The notes beneath the pieces were generated by a model. That model saw nothing but the letters and a program-made list of their open reading frames with translations, was not told the origin of the DNA and made no database searches. Below are positions 32,572 to 40,458 of a DNA stretch of 64,000 nt, piece by piece. Numbering within the stretch: position 1 is the first letter of the stretch; each line of letters starts with the position of its first letter. The translations under genes and the position numbers were made by a program. Source of the DNA: an uncultured Prevotella sp. (lineage in GTDB: Bacteria; Bacteroidota; Bacteroidia; Bacteroidales; Bacteroidaceae); contig URUK01000010.1 of assembly GCA_900551055.1 (NCBI GenBank), forward strand, positions 11,687-75,686, in the 5' to 3' direction.

Positions 32572-34611
32572 ATGAAAATGAAACACATTATTCCAATGGT
32601 GCTGTTCGCCTCGGTCACAATGACTGTTGACGCACAGGCGCAGTTGAAGTCGGGCATCGACATGTCCAACCTTGACACAAGCGTCCGCCCGGCCGATGAT
32701 TTTTACAAATATGCCTGCGGCGGATGGATGAAGAACAATCCCCTGCCGGCGGCTTATTCACGCTTCGGCAGTTTCGACCAGCTTGCACTTGACAACAACA
32801 AGCGTATTAACGCAATCCTGACAGACCTGCTGAAGAATACTTATCAGGCCGGCACTACCGAGCAGAAGCTCAGTGACTTTTACAAGTTGGCAATGGATTC
32901 CGTGCGCCGCAACTCTGAAGGAGTGAAGCCCGTGATGCCTCTCATCAATGAGTTTGAGGGTGCAAAGACCGTTGCAGACCTGCGTGCGTTGCAGCTGAAA
33001 TATGCTACATTCGGCTACGGACTGCCGATGGGCATCGGCTTCGGAGCTGACGAGAAGAATGCCAAGATGAACATATTGAACATATACCAGGGCGGTCTTG
33101 TGCTCGGACAGAAGGAGTATTACCTTGATACCGATTCTGCAACTACAGCCATCCGCGAGGCTTACAAAAAGCACATAGTGCGCATGTTCAAGCTTTTCGG
33201 CTTCTCCGAGGCCGACGCGCAGAAGAAGATGGCGGACATCTTGAAGGTTGAGACTGCGTTGGCTAAGGTTTCAAAGTCGCAGACAGAGCTGCGTGACGTA
33301 GAGGCAAACTACAACAAGATGACCCTTGAGCAGTTTGAAAGCAATTATCCCAACGTCAACTTGACGAAAATGCTTAACGCGGAAGGTGTGAAGACAGAAT
33401 ACTTTAAGGAGATGGTAGTAGGCCAGCCAGACTTCGTTAAGGGTGCCAACAGCGTGCTGGCAGGCATCACTGCCGACGAGCTGCGCGCCTACATGGAGTG
33501 GGATGCAATCCTTTCCGCTGCAAGCTATTTGAGTGATGATGTGGTTGAGGCCAATTTCGACTTCTTCGGGCGTACCATGTCGGGACGGAAGGAGAACCAT
33601 CCACGCTGGAAACTCGCTACGGCTCATGTAGAAGCGCAGATGGGCGAGGCTCTTGGCAAGATGTATGTTGAGCGTTACTTCCCGGCATCTTCAAAGGAGA
33701 GGATGGAAAAACTCGTGAAAAACCTGCAAATATCACTCGGCGAGCGTATCAAGGCTCAAGACTGGATGAGCGCAGAGACAAAGCAGGCTGCTCTCGATAA
33801 GCTCAACTCTTTCTACGTGAAGATTGGTTATCCCAACCAGTGGAAAGACATGTCGGGGCTGACAATCGACCCCAAGCTCTCTTTCTATGAGAACGTGCAG
33901 AACTGCCGTAAGTTCTGGGCGAAGTGGGATATTGACTACCGTGCAGGCAAGCCTGTTGACAAGGAAGAGTGGTTTATGACTCCTCAGACGGTCAACGCAT
34001 ACTACAACCCCACGACAAACGAAATATGCTTCCCAGCCGGCATACTGCAGGTACCCTTCTTTGACCCGACAGCTGACGACGCGTTCAACTACGGCGCCAT
34101 CGGCGTTGTGATAGGTCATGAGATGACTCACGGGTTCGACGACCAGGGCCGTCATTATGACAAGAATGGTAACATGACCGACTGGTGGACAGCTTCGGAT
34201 GCTGACAACTTCAACAAACGCGCCGATGAATACGCCGCGTTCTTCTCTGCCATCAAGGTGTTGCCCGACCTCAACGCCAACGGTAGGCTTACACTCGGAG
34301 AGAATCTTGCCGACCACGGCGGACTGGAAGTTGCCTTCAACGCCTACACACACGCCACCAAGGACGCTCCGTTGAAGACTATCGACGGGCTTACCCCTGA
34401 CCAACGTTTCTTCCTTGCGTACGCCGGCGTATGGGCGGCAAACATCACTGAGGAGGAAATCCGCAACCGCACTAAGATGGATCCGCACTCTCTTGGCGAA
34501 TGGCGCGTCAACGGCGCATTGCCGCATATCGACGCATGGTATGCCGCTTACGGTGTGAAACCGGGCGACAAGATGTACCTGCCGAAAGAAGAGCGGTTGA
34601 AGCTTTGGTAA
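32572..34611 (+). CDS. pepO: M13-family zinc metallopeptidase, exported
   Basis: A 679-residue neprilysin-type endopeptidase. A signal peptide (about residues 1-22, ending in VDAQAQ) sends it to the periplasm. It then has the M13 start DDFYKYACGGWMKNNPLPA, the zinc motif HEMTH near residue 515 in VIGHEMTHGFDDQGRHYD, and the third ligand in LTLGENLADHGGL near residue 576. The end is the family-typical KMYLPKEERLKLW. It cleaves short peptides. It starts 43 bases after the ABC-F gene with no terminator between. Confidence 0.95.
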   Translation: MKMKHIIPMVLFASVTMTVDAQAQLKSGIDMSNLDTSVRPADDFYKYACGGWMKNNPLPAAYSRFGSFDQLALDNNKRINAILTDLLKNTYQAGTTEQKLSDFYKLAMDSVRRNSEGVKPVMPLINEFEGAKTVADLRALQLKYATFGYGLPMGIGFGADEKNAKMNILNIYQGGLVLGQKEYYLDTDSATTAIREAYKKHIVRMFKLFGFSEADAQKKMADILKVETALAKVSKSQTELRDVEANYNKMTLEQFESNYPNVNLTKMLNAEGVKTEYFKEMVVGQPDFVKGANSVLAGITADELRAYMEWDAILSAASYLSDDVVEANFDFFGRTMSGRKENHPRWKLATAHVEAQMGEALGKMYVERYFPASSKERMEKLVKNLQISLGERIKAQDWMSAETKQAALDKLNSFYVKIGYPNQWKDMSGLTIDPKLSFYENVQNCRKFWAKWDIDYRAGKPVDKEEWFMTPQTVNAYYNPTTNEICFPAGILQVPFFDPTADDAFNYGAIGVVIGHEMTHGFDDQGRHYDKNGNMTDWWTASDADNFNKRADEYAAFFSAIKVLPDLNANGRLTLGENLADHGGLEVAFNAYTHATKDAPLKTIDGLTPDQRFFLAYAGVWAANITEEEIRNRTKMDPHSLGEWRVNGALPHIDAWYAAYGVKPGDKMYLPKEERLKLW

Positions 34612-34619
34612 TTTTAATT

Positions 34620-34651
34620 GTGAAAGAGTGAGAAGTATCTCACCCTTTCAC
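34620..34651 (+). terminator. Terminator after the M13 peptidase gene
   Basis: GTGAAAGAGTGAGA pairs with TCTCACCCTTTCAC with a small bulge and loop AGTA. The following 25 bases repeat CTTTCACTTTTTC, which supplies T runs. Confidence 0.65.
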
Positions 34652-34681
34652 TTTTTCACCCTTTCACTTTTTCTTTAAATT

Positions 34682-36526
34682 ATGTTCATAACCCTTGCAA
34701 TCCTTGCCGTAGCGGCTGTTTTCTTTGCCATCGGCAAGATACGTTCCGACGTTGTGGCTGTGTGCGCATTGATATTGCTCATGGTGTTTGGCATACTCAC
34801 TCCGGATGAAGCTCTTGCCGGCTTTTCCAACAGCGTAGTCATAATGATGGTCGGTTTGTTCGTTGTCGGCGGTGCCATATTTCAGACCGGACTGGCCAAG
34901 ATGATTAGCGGCCGTATTATGAAACTGGCCGGTGACAGCGAGCTGCGCCTGTTTCTGCTGGTAATAGCTGTGACGTCGGCTATCGGGGCGTTTGTCAGTA
35001 ACACGGGCACGGTGGCTCTGATGCTGCCAATAGTGGTGAGCCTTGCCGCAAAGGCCAAGGTCGATGCCAGCCGCATGCTCATGCCTTTGGCCTTCGCCAG
35101 CAGTATGGGAGGCATGCTTACGCTCATCGGTACGCCGCCCAACCTCGTGATACAAGACGCACTTGTGGCTGAAGGGTACGAGCCGTTGTCATTTTTCTCG
35201 TTCACTCCTGTCGGCTTGGTGTGCATCGCCGTCGGCGTGATAGTACTGCTTCCTTTAAGCAAGTGGTTTCTTGGCAAGAAAAAGGACGACGATGCCGACC
35301 GCAAGATGAAGGCCAAGTCGCTTGAACAGCTGGTGAGCGAGTATCGGTTAGCTGACAATCTGTGGCGTTTCGTAGTAGGACGAGGCTCGCAGATGAAGGG
35401 GCGCAGCATGGCCGAACTTGACATTCGCAACCGCTATGGACTGTCTGTGCTCGAAGTAAGGCGCGAGACAACGAAGCAGGGGCTGATAAGGAACGTCAGC
35501 CAGATGCCAGCAGGGCCGCGTACCGTTGTGCAGGAGGGCGACGTGCTTTACATTACAGGCGACAAGGAGCAGGCTTTGCGCTTTGCATCCGACTATTCGC
35601 TTGCGGTTCCGCCAAAGGATGCCTCCGGCAGCGGAAAGTTCGACTTCTACGATATCGGCATGGCTGAAATTGTGTTGTTGCCTGAGTCAGGCCTTGTTGG
35701 AAGACAAGTGAGCGAGGCCGGTTTCCGCTCGAAGTATAGTATCAACATAATGGGTATACGGCGCAAAGGGGAATATATAATGGACGGCCTGGCAGCTGTG
35801 CGCCTTCACGCAGGCGACGTGTTGCTCGTGCAAGGCACATGGGCAAGCATCAGCCGATTAGGTGGTGAAGAAGAGAAGTGGGTGGTGTTAGGGCAACCTC
35901 TTGAGGAGGCGGCGAAGGTGACGCTTGACTACAAGGCACCGCTGGCGGCCCTCATAATGCTGGCGATGGTTGCCATGATGGTGTTCGACTTCATACCCGT
36001 AGCTCCGGTCACTGCCGTTATGATAGCCGCCGTACTCATGGTGCTTACGGGGTGCTTCCGCAACGTGGAGGCTGCATACAAGACGATTAACTGGGAAAGC
36101 GTTGTTCTTATTGCCGCCATGATGCCCATGTCGGTGGCATTGGAGAAGACCGGAGCGTCGGCCGCCATCTCGCATACGCTTGTGAGTGGTCTCGGCGGCT
36201 ACGGCCCTTACGTGTTGTTGGCCGGGATATACTTTACTACGTCGCTGCTCACCATGTTTATAAGCAATACCGCCACAGCAGTGCTCATGGCTCCCATTGC
36301 TTTCGCTTCTGCCACTGAAGTGGGCTTAAGTCCGTATCCGTTCCTTTTCGCAGTGGCTCTCGGTGCCAGCATGTGTTTCGCATCTCCGTTCTCTACGCCG
36401 CCAAACGCCCTCGTGATGCAGGCCGGTCGCTATACTTTCATGGATTATGTCAGGGTGGGACTGCCTTTGCAAATAGTAATAGGCGTTGTAATGGTGTTCG
36501 TATTGCCGCTGCTGTTCCCGTTTTAA
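34682..36526 (+). CDS. SLC13-family permease with two RCK_C (TrkA_C) domains
   Basis: A 614-residue inner-membrane transporter of the divalent anion:Na+ symporter type. The first half (1-205) contains SNTGTVALMLPIVVSL and IGTPPNLVIQDALV, the family's Ser-Asn-Thr motif. Residues about 215-385 hold two TrkA_C domains (for example GRSMAELDIRNRYGLSVLEV), then the second transport half repeats the motif as SNTATAVLMAPIAFA. The insert of TrkA_C domains is typical of a subgroup of uncertain substrate (sulphate, dicarboxylate or other anions). The porin gene that follows could supply the outer-membrane step. Confidence 0.9.
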   Translation: MFITLAILAVAAVFFAIGKIRSDVVAVCALILLMVFGILTPDEALAGFSNSVVIMMVGLFVVGGAIFQTGLAKMISGRIMKLAGDSELRLFLLVIAVTSAIGAFVSNTGTVALMLPIVVSLAAKAKVDASRMLMPLAFASSMGGMLTLIGTPPNLVIQDALVAEGYEPLSFFSFTPVGLVCIAVGVIVLLPLSKWFLGKKKDDDADRKMKAKSLEQLVSEYRLADNLWRFVVGRGSQMKGRSMAELDIRNRYGLSVLEVRRETTKQGLIRNVSQMPAGPRTVVQEGDVLYITGDKEQALRFASDYSLAVPPKDASGSGKFDFYDIGMAEIVLLPESGLVGRQVSEAGFRSKYSINIMGIRRKGEYIMDGLAAVRLHAGDVLLVQGTWASISRLGGEEEKWVVLGQPLEEAAKVTLDYKAPLAALIMLAMVAMMVFDFIPVAPVTAVMIAAVLMVLTGCFRNVEAAYKTINWESVVLIAAMMPMSVALEKTGASAAISHTLVSGLGGYGPYVLLAGIYFTTSLLTMFISNTATAVLMAPIAFASATEVGLSPYPFLFAVALGASMCFASPFSTPPNALVMQAGRYTFMDYVRVGLPLQIVIGVVMVFVLPLLFPF

Positions 36527-36722
36527 AAAGTGAAAAGGTAAAAAAGGTGAAAAGTAAAAAAGTAAAAAGGTAAAAAGGTAGAAAAGCTGCGCATTCAGCA
36601 AAAAGCTCTATCCTTGTTTTCTACTTTTTTACTTTTTTACTTTTCTACTTTTCTACCTTTCTACCTTTCTACCTTTTTACCTTTCTACCTCTTTACCTTT
36701 TTACCTTTCCAGCCTTCTCACC
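36527..36722. repeat. Purine/pyrimidine phrase-type inverted repeat
   Basis: About 55 bases of nearly pure purine (AAAAGGTAAAAAAGGTG repeats) are followed by 30 mixed bases and then about 110 bases of nearly pure pyrimidine (TTTTTACTTTTCTACC repeats). It separates the permease and porin genes and probably terminates transcription. Confidence 0.75.
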
Positions 36723-36764
36723 TTTTCTTATTCATTTTGTAACTGTTTTGTAATACATAATGCT

Positions 36765-36772
36765 TAATTTTG
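36765..36772 (+). promoter_or_regulatory. -7 box upstream of the porin gene
   Basis: TAATTTTG followed by CG. TTTTG elements lie 14 and 25 bases upstream, neither at ideal spacing. The leader is about 110 bases. Confidence 0.45.
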
Positions 36773-36885
36773 CGGCGAAATATGAAATATCAATGAAGAA
36801 TGAAGGACGAGGAGTGAAGAGCTCATTACCTGCAATACCTTTAAATCATTCGTTCTTCTATTCTTAACTTAAAAAATTCTGTTCA

Positions 36886-37929
36886 ATGAACCGTAAAGTA
36901 TTATTGGCTGTGCTTTTTGCCGTTTGCGCTTCCGTCACGGCCATGGCCGACGACGATGAAGACAAGGTAGACCGCACGCCGAAGGTGCACGGCACCATAC
37001 GCGGAAAGTACGAATACCAGACGGAGGAGAACCAGGGGCGCTTCCAGGTGCGTAACGCCAGGGTGAGCCTTGACGGCAACATAAACAAGGTTGTGTCGTA
37101 CAAGGTTGAAATCGACCTTTCCGACGAAGGCCAAATCAAGATGCTCGATACATACACGCGCATAAAGCCATTGCGTGGGCTCGACTTCACCATAGGCCAG
37201 ATGCGCGCCCCATTCACCATCGACGCCCACCGTTCGCCCCACCTGCAGTACTTCGCCAACCGCTCGTTCATAGCCAAGCAGGTGGGCAACGTGCGCGACG
37301 TGGGCGCAACCATTGGCTACTCGTTCAACGTAGGCTTCCCCATAACGCTTCAGGCCGGCATGTTCAACGGCTCTGGACTTACCGACCAGAAGGACTTTTG
37401 GACGAACAACGTAAACTTCTCGGCCAAGGCGCAGCTGTTTTTCCCACGTGGATTCAACCTCACGCTGAGCACGCAGAAAATCAAGCCCGACAACGTGTCA
37501 GTGATGATGTATGACGCCGGAGCGTACTACCACGCCCATGGCTGGCACGTAGAGGCCGAATATCTGTACAAGCATTACGGCCATGGCGCATTCAAGCCCG
37601 TGCATGCCGTTGATGCTTTCGTGAGCTACGACATACCTCTGCGCAAGTGTTTTTTCAAGAAAATATCGCCACTTGTGCGCTACGACTACATGAGCGACCA
37701 TAGCGACGGCAAGCGCTACAACGCTAACGGCGACGAGGACGAGACCGGCACACTCGTAATCAACGACTACCGCCGCTCGCGCCTCACCGGCGGACTTACC
37801 TTCAGCCTCGACTTGCCTTTCGTCTCGGACATACGTCTGAACTACGAGAAATACTTTTACCGCAGCGGAGCCATTGCAAAGCCTTCAGAGAAAGACAAGC
37901 TCGTAATAGAATTTATGACGAGGTTCTGA
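36886..37929 (+). CDS. Outer-membrane porin, phosphate-selective O/P type
   Basis: A 347-residue beta-barrel protein with a signal peptide (about 1-21, cut near AMA). An Asp/Glu-rich start is followed by repeating amphipathic strands that end in a terminal Phe (FMTRF), the outer-membrane assembly signal. GTIRGKYEYQ, RNARVSLDGNI and IGQMRAPF are typical of OprO/OprP-like porins. Anion preference is a family property and not shown here. It follows the SLC13-type permease, which suggests, but does not prove, a shared anion uptake route. Confidence 0.85.
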   Translation: MNRKVLLAVLFAVCASVTAMADDDEDKVDRTPKVHGTIRGKYEYQTEENQGRFQVRNARVSLDGNINKVVSYKVEIDLSDEGQIKMLDTYTRIKPLRGLDFTIGQMRAPFTIDAHRSPHLQYFANRSFIAKQVGNVRDVGATIGYSFNVGFPITLQAGMFNGSGLTDQKDFWTNNVNFSAKAQLFFPRGFNLTLSTQKIKPDNVSVMMYDAGAYYHAHGWHVEAEYLYKHYGHGAFKPVHAVDAFVSYDIPLRKCFFKKISPLVRYDYMSDHSDGKRYNANGDEDETGTLVINDYRRSRLTGGLTFSLDLPFVSDIRLNYEKYFYRSGAIAKPSEKDKLVIEFMTRF

Positions 37930-38120
37930 CGGGCTGACGGCAGGAGTGTCAATGCATCCAAAATGATGACGGCATAGTCAGTTAAGGCTTCTACAAGGCC
38001 GGTGGTGCGGCTTAAACGGTGTTTTGTGTAGAAAAAGTACGTTTTTGTGCGGTTTTTGTAAATACCTGTAGTTCAGTATTTTACGCTTTATCGTTGCTTT
38101 GCTGGTAATCAGCAAGATGG

Positions 38121-38186
38121 CAAAATGCGGTGTTTCGCAATGTGAAACACCGCATTTTGCATAATGAAACGTTGTCTTTTAAACCA
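38121..38186. repeat. 22-base-period array F, three units
   Basis: Units start at 38121, 38143 and 38165. Units 1 and 2 form a 17-bp perfect hairpin (GCAAAATGCGGTGTTTC and its complement) although both depart from the family core. The 37930-38601 gap otherwise holds two weaker 22-base-like blocks near 38010-38055 and an AT-rich promoter region. Confidence 0.75.
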
Positions 38187-38483
38187 ATGAAGGTCGTCAA
38201 CAGGCAGCTTTTCTGTGGCTTTTTCACTTGCTTTTCACGGCTTTTTTGTGCGAATGACGTTGTCTGCGCATTGTTTAGTAGTCGTTCGCGACGATGTCTT
38301 TATGTTTTTTCATCGCCGTCGGATTTATTTCGTGATTTTAATTTGTAAAGGAAATGGAAAAATAATGGCTGTGTTATATTGTTGGAATAATCATCTATCA
38401 AGTCTGGTCTTTTATGTATAAAAACAGGATAATCCCGGTTTTTGGAAATTTATTGCATAATTTTTAATTTTATAAACAAATAA

Positions 38484-38515
38484 TTTTGTAGTATAAATGA
38501 AATATTTTATTTTTG
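38484..38515 (+). promoter_or_regulatory. Promoter of the secreted-protein pair
   Basis: TTTTG (38484-38488) and TATTTTTG (38508-38515) are 19 bases apart. The first ATG is 86 bases downstream of the -7 box. Confidence 0.8.
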
Positions 38516-38601
38516 CCAAATACTAATTAATTGTTTGCAAAACATTGCATCATGCACAGAGGTGCATATACTTTATTTACATAATTAAAAACAATTCAAC
38601 T

Positions 38602-40446
38602 ATGAAGAAAACATTACTTCTGTTAACATTTGTTATCGGGGGGGGTATTTGTAGCACAAGTCTCCATGCCCAAGACCTTCAAGTAATATTCGACGAGGAC
38701 TTCTCTGGGTTTACAAACGGTTCAGAGGCACAGCCTGGAACAATTGACATTTCCACAATCTATTCTAATAGATTGAGCGAAGTCTTGGATGGCTGGAGTG
38801 GAAAGTATGTCTATGAGGCAGGCGGAATGCTTAAAATAGCCGACGGCGGCAATCTTGCGACTGACAGGATAGGCTCTGTTACGGCAAAGAAAATCAAGGT
38901 TTCGTTTGATGTGAGGAGTCTTGCTGATTATGGTGGGGGCTATACCGTAACGATAGGTTCCAGCTATTCTTCATATGGTAGCCCTTCCAAGACAGATTTT
39001 CTCTATGATGCCGAATGGCAACATGTATCATGTGTGTTGGAAACTACTTATCCTTGGTCTTCTTCTTCTGTTGTTAAGTTCGCGCCTTATATGGCTTCGG
39101 ACGGCATCCTTATCGACAATGTAAAGGTTGAAGCGAGCGACGCGTTTGTTTCAGCACCTGAGGCTTTGCAGCCTACCAAGGCTGACGGCACATCGTTTAC
39201 CGCCCGTTGGACATCCGTTAGCGGAGCTACAAGCTACCTGCTTGATGTTTATGACAGCGAAAAAAATTATTTGCTTCAAGACAAGGAAGTTACAGGCACA
39301 TCGTATGAAGTTACAGGCCTGACAGAAGGTAAGACTTACTACTTCACCGTCCGTGCAAAGGTTGATGGCTATGTTTCCGAATATTCCAATGAAATAGAGG
39401 TGGTTGAAGTAATCAGCGAGCTGCCAGCTCCGAAGTCGCTGCCTGCTTCCGACGTTACTTCAACCGGCTTCACTGCGAATTGGGAGGCCGTTGACAAGGC
39501 TACGCAGTACCTCGTAACGCTCAACTGTACAAAGGTATTGGCTGCCGATGAAGACGTAAATGTTTTTGAAGACGATTTTTCCGGCGTTACAATAGGAACT
39601 CTTGATGATCCTGAAATATTTTATGCAACCGACGATATAAACAAATACGTCAAGCAGCCGGGATGGAATTGCATGAGCTATTGCCTTGCCGAAGGTTATA
39701 TAGGTATAGCCCCTTATGAAAGCCAAGGCTATCTGAAGACTCCGAAAATAGACTTGTCCAACAACGGAGGGGCGTTTACCTTGAATATGAACCTTGCCGA
39801 AACGTATTACGGTGATTATGAGAGTGGGAGCACTGTGACTGTCAATATTTATAACGGTGATGGTTTAACGCCCGTAGAAACCAAGACATTTATAACCGAA
39901 ATAGGCTTTAAGGACTATACTCTTAACTTCACGAAAGGTACAGCCGAGACGTATATCGAAATAGCATACGGCGGTACTATGAATAAGATTATGATTGACG
40001 ACTTTGTTGTTTCGCAGGCTCTTAAGGCCGGTGACTCCTACTCATACGTGTATGCTGAGCAGGAGGTAAGCGACGCAACGTCGTGCCACTTCGACGCTCC
40101 TATTGACGAAAGCACAAGCTATCAGTACACAGTTACAGCTTACACACGTACAGTCGTTGATGGTGAAATCGGCATGCTGGCTTCAGAGCCGTCGTCACCT
40201 GTTACGGTTGACATTACCGGTACAGGCATCAACGAAGTCAACGCTGCAGACGAGACACGCATTTATGCCGTTGACGGAGGTGTGGTTGTAGAACTTTCCG
40301 GTGATGCTCCGATACGTCTTTACACTGTTGGCGGACAGCAGATAGGTACGGTACAGGGCCACGCCGGGGCAAACCGCATAGGCGTTGCTTCAGGACTTGT
40401 AATAGTGAACGTGAACGGCAGCAGCCGTAAGGTTATGGTAAGATAA
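38602..40446 (+). CDS. Secreted fibronectin type III protein with type IX secretion tail
   Basis: A 614-residue exported protein with signal peptide MKKTLLLLTF to about residue 23. A jelly-roll, choice-of-anchor-like domain (DEDFSGFTNGS onward) is followed by two fibronectin type III repeats (SYEVTGLTEGKTYYFTVRAK and TSTGFTANWEAVDKATQYLV). A second jelly-roll segment begins VFEDDFSGVTIGT. The last ~75 residues (IYAVDGGVVVELSGDAPIRL to GSSRKVMVR) form a C-terminal sorting domain of type A, so the protein should cross the outer membrane by the type IX system. There is no catalytic domain; a binding or adhesin role is likely. It is 12 bases from the protease gene. Confidence 0.8.
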   Translation: MKKTLLLLTFVIGGGICSTSLHAQDLQVIFDEDFSGFTNGSEAQPGTIDISTIYSNRLSEVLDGWSGKYVYEAGGMLKIADGGNLATDRIGSVTAKKIKVSFDVRSLADYGGGYTVTIGSSYSSYGSPSKTDFLYDAEWQHVSCVLETTYPWSSSSVVKFAPYMASDGILIDNVKVEASDAFVSAPEALQPTKADGTSFTARWTSVSGATSYLLDVYDSEKNYLLQDKEVTGTSYEVTGLTEGKTYYFTVRAKVDGYVSEYSNEIEVVEVISELPAPKSLPASDVTSTGFTANWEAVDKATQYLVTLNCTKVLAADEDVNVFEDDFSGVTIGTLDDPEIFYATDDINKYVKQPGWNCMSYCLAEGYIGIAPYESQGYLKTPKIDLSNNGGAFTLNMNLAETYYGDYESGSTVTVNIYNGDGLTPVETKTFITEIGFKDYTLNFTKGTAETYIEIAYGGTMNKIMIDDFVVSQALKAGDSYSYVYAEQEVSDATSCHFDAPIDESTSYQYTVTAYTRTVVDGEIGMLASEPSSPVTVDITGTGINEVNAADETRIYAVDGGVVVELSGDAPIRLYTVGGQQIGTVQGHAGANRIGVASGLVIVNVNGSSRKVMVR

Positions 40447-40458
40447 AGCCTTTTCAGA

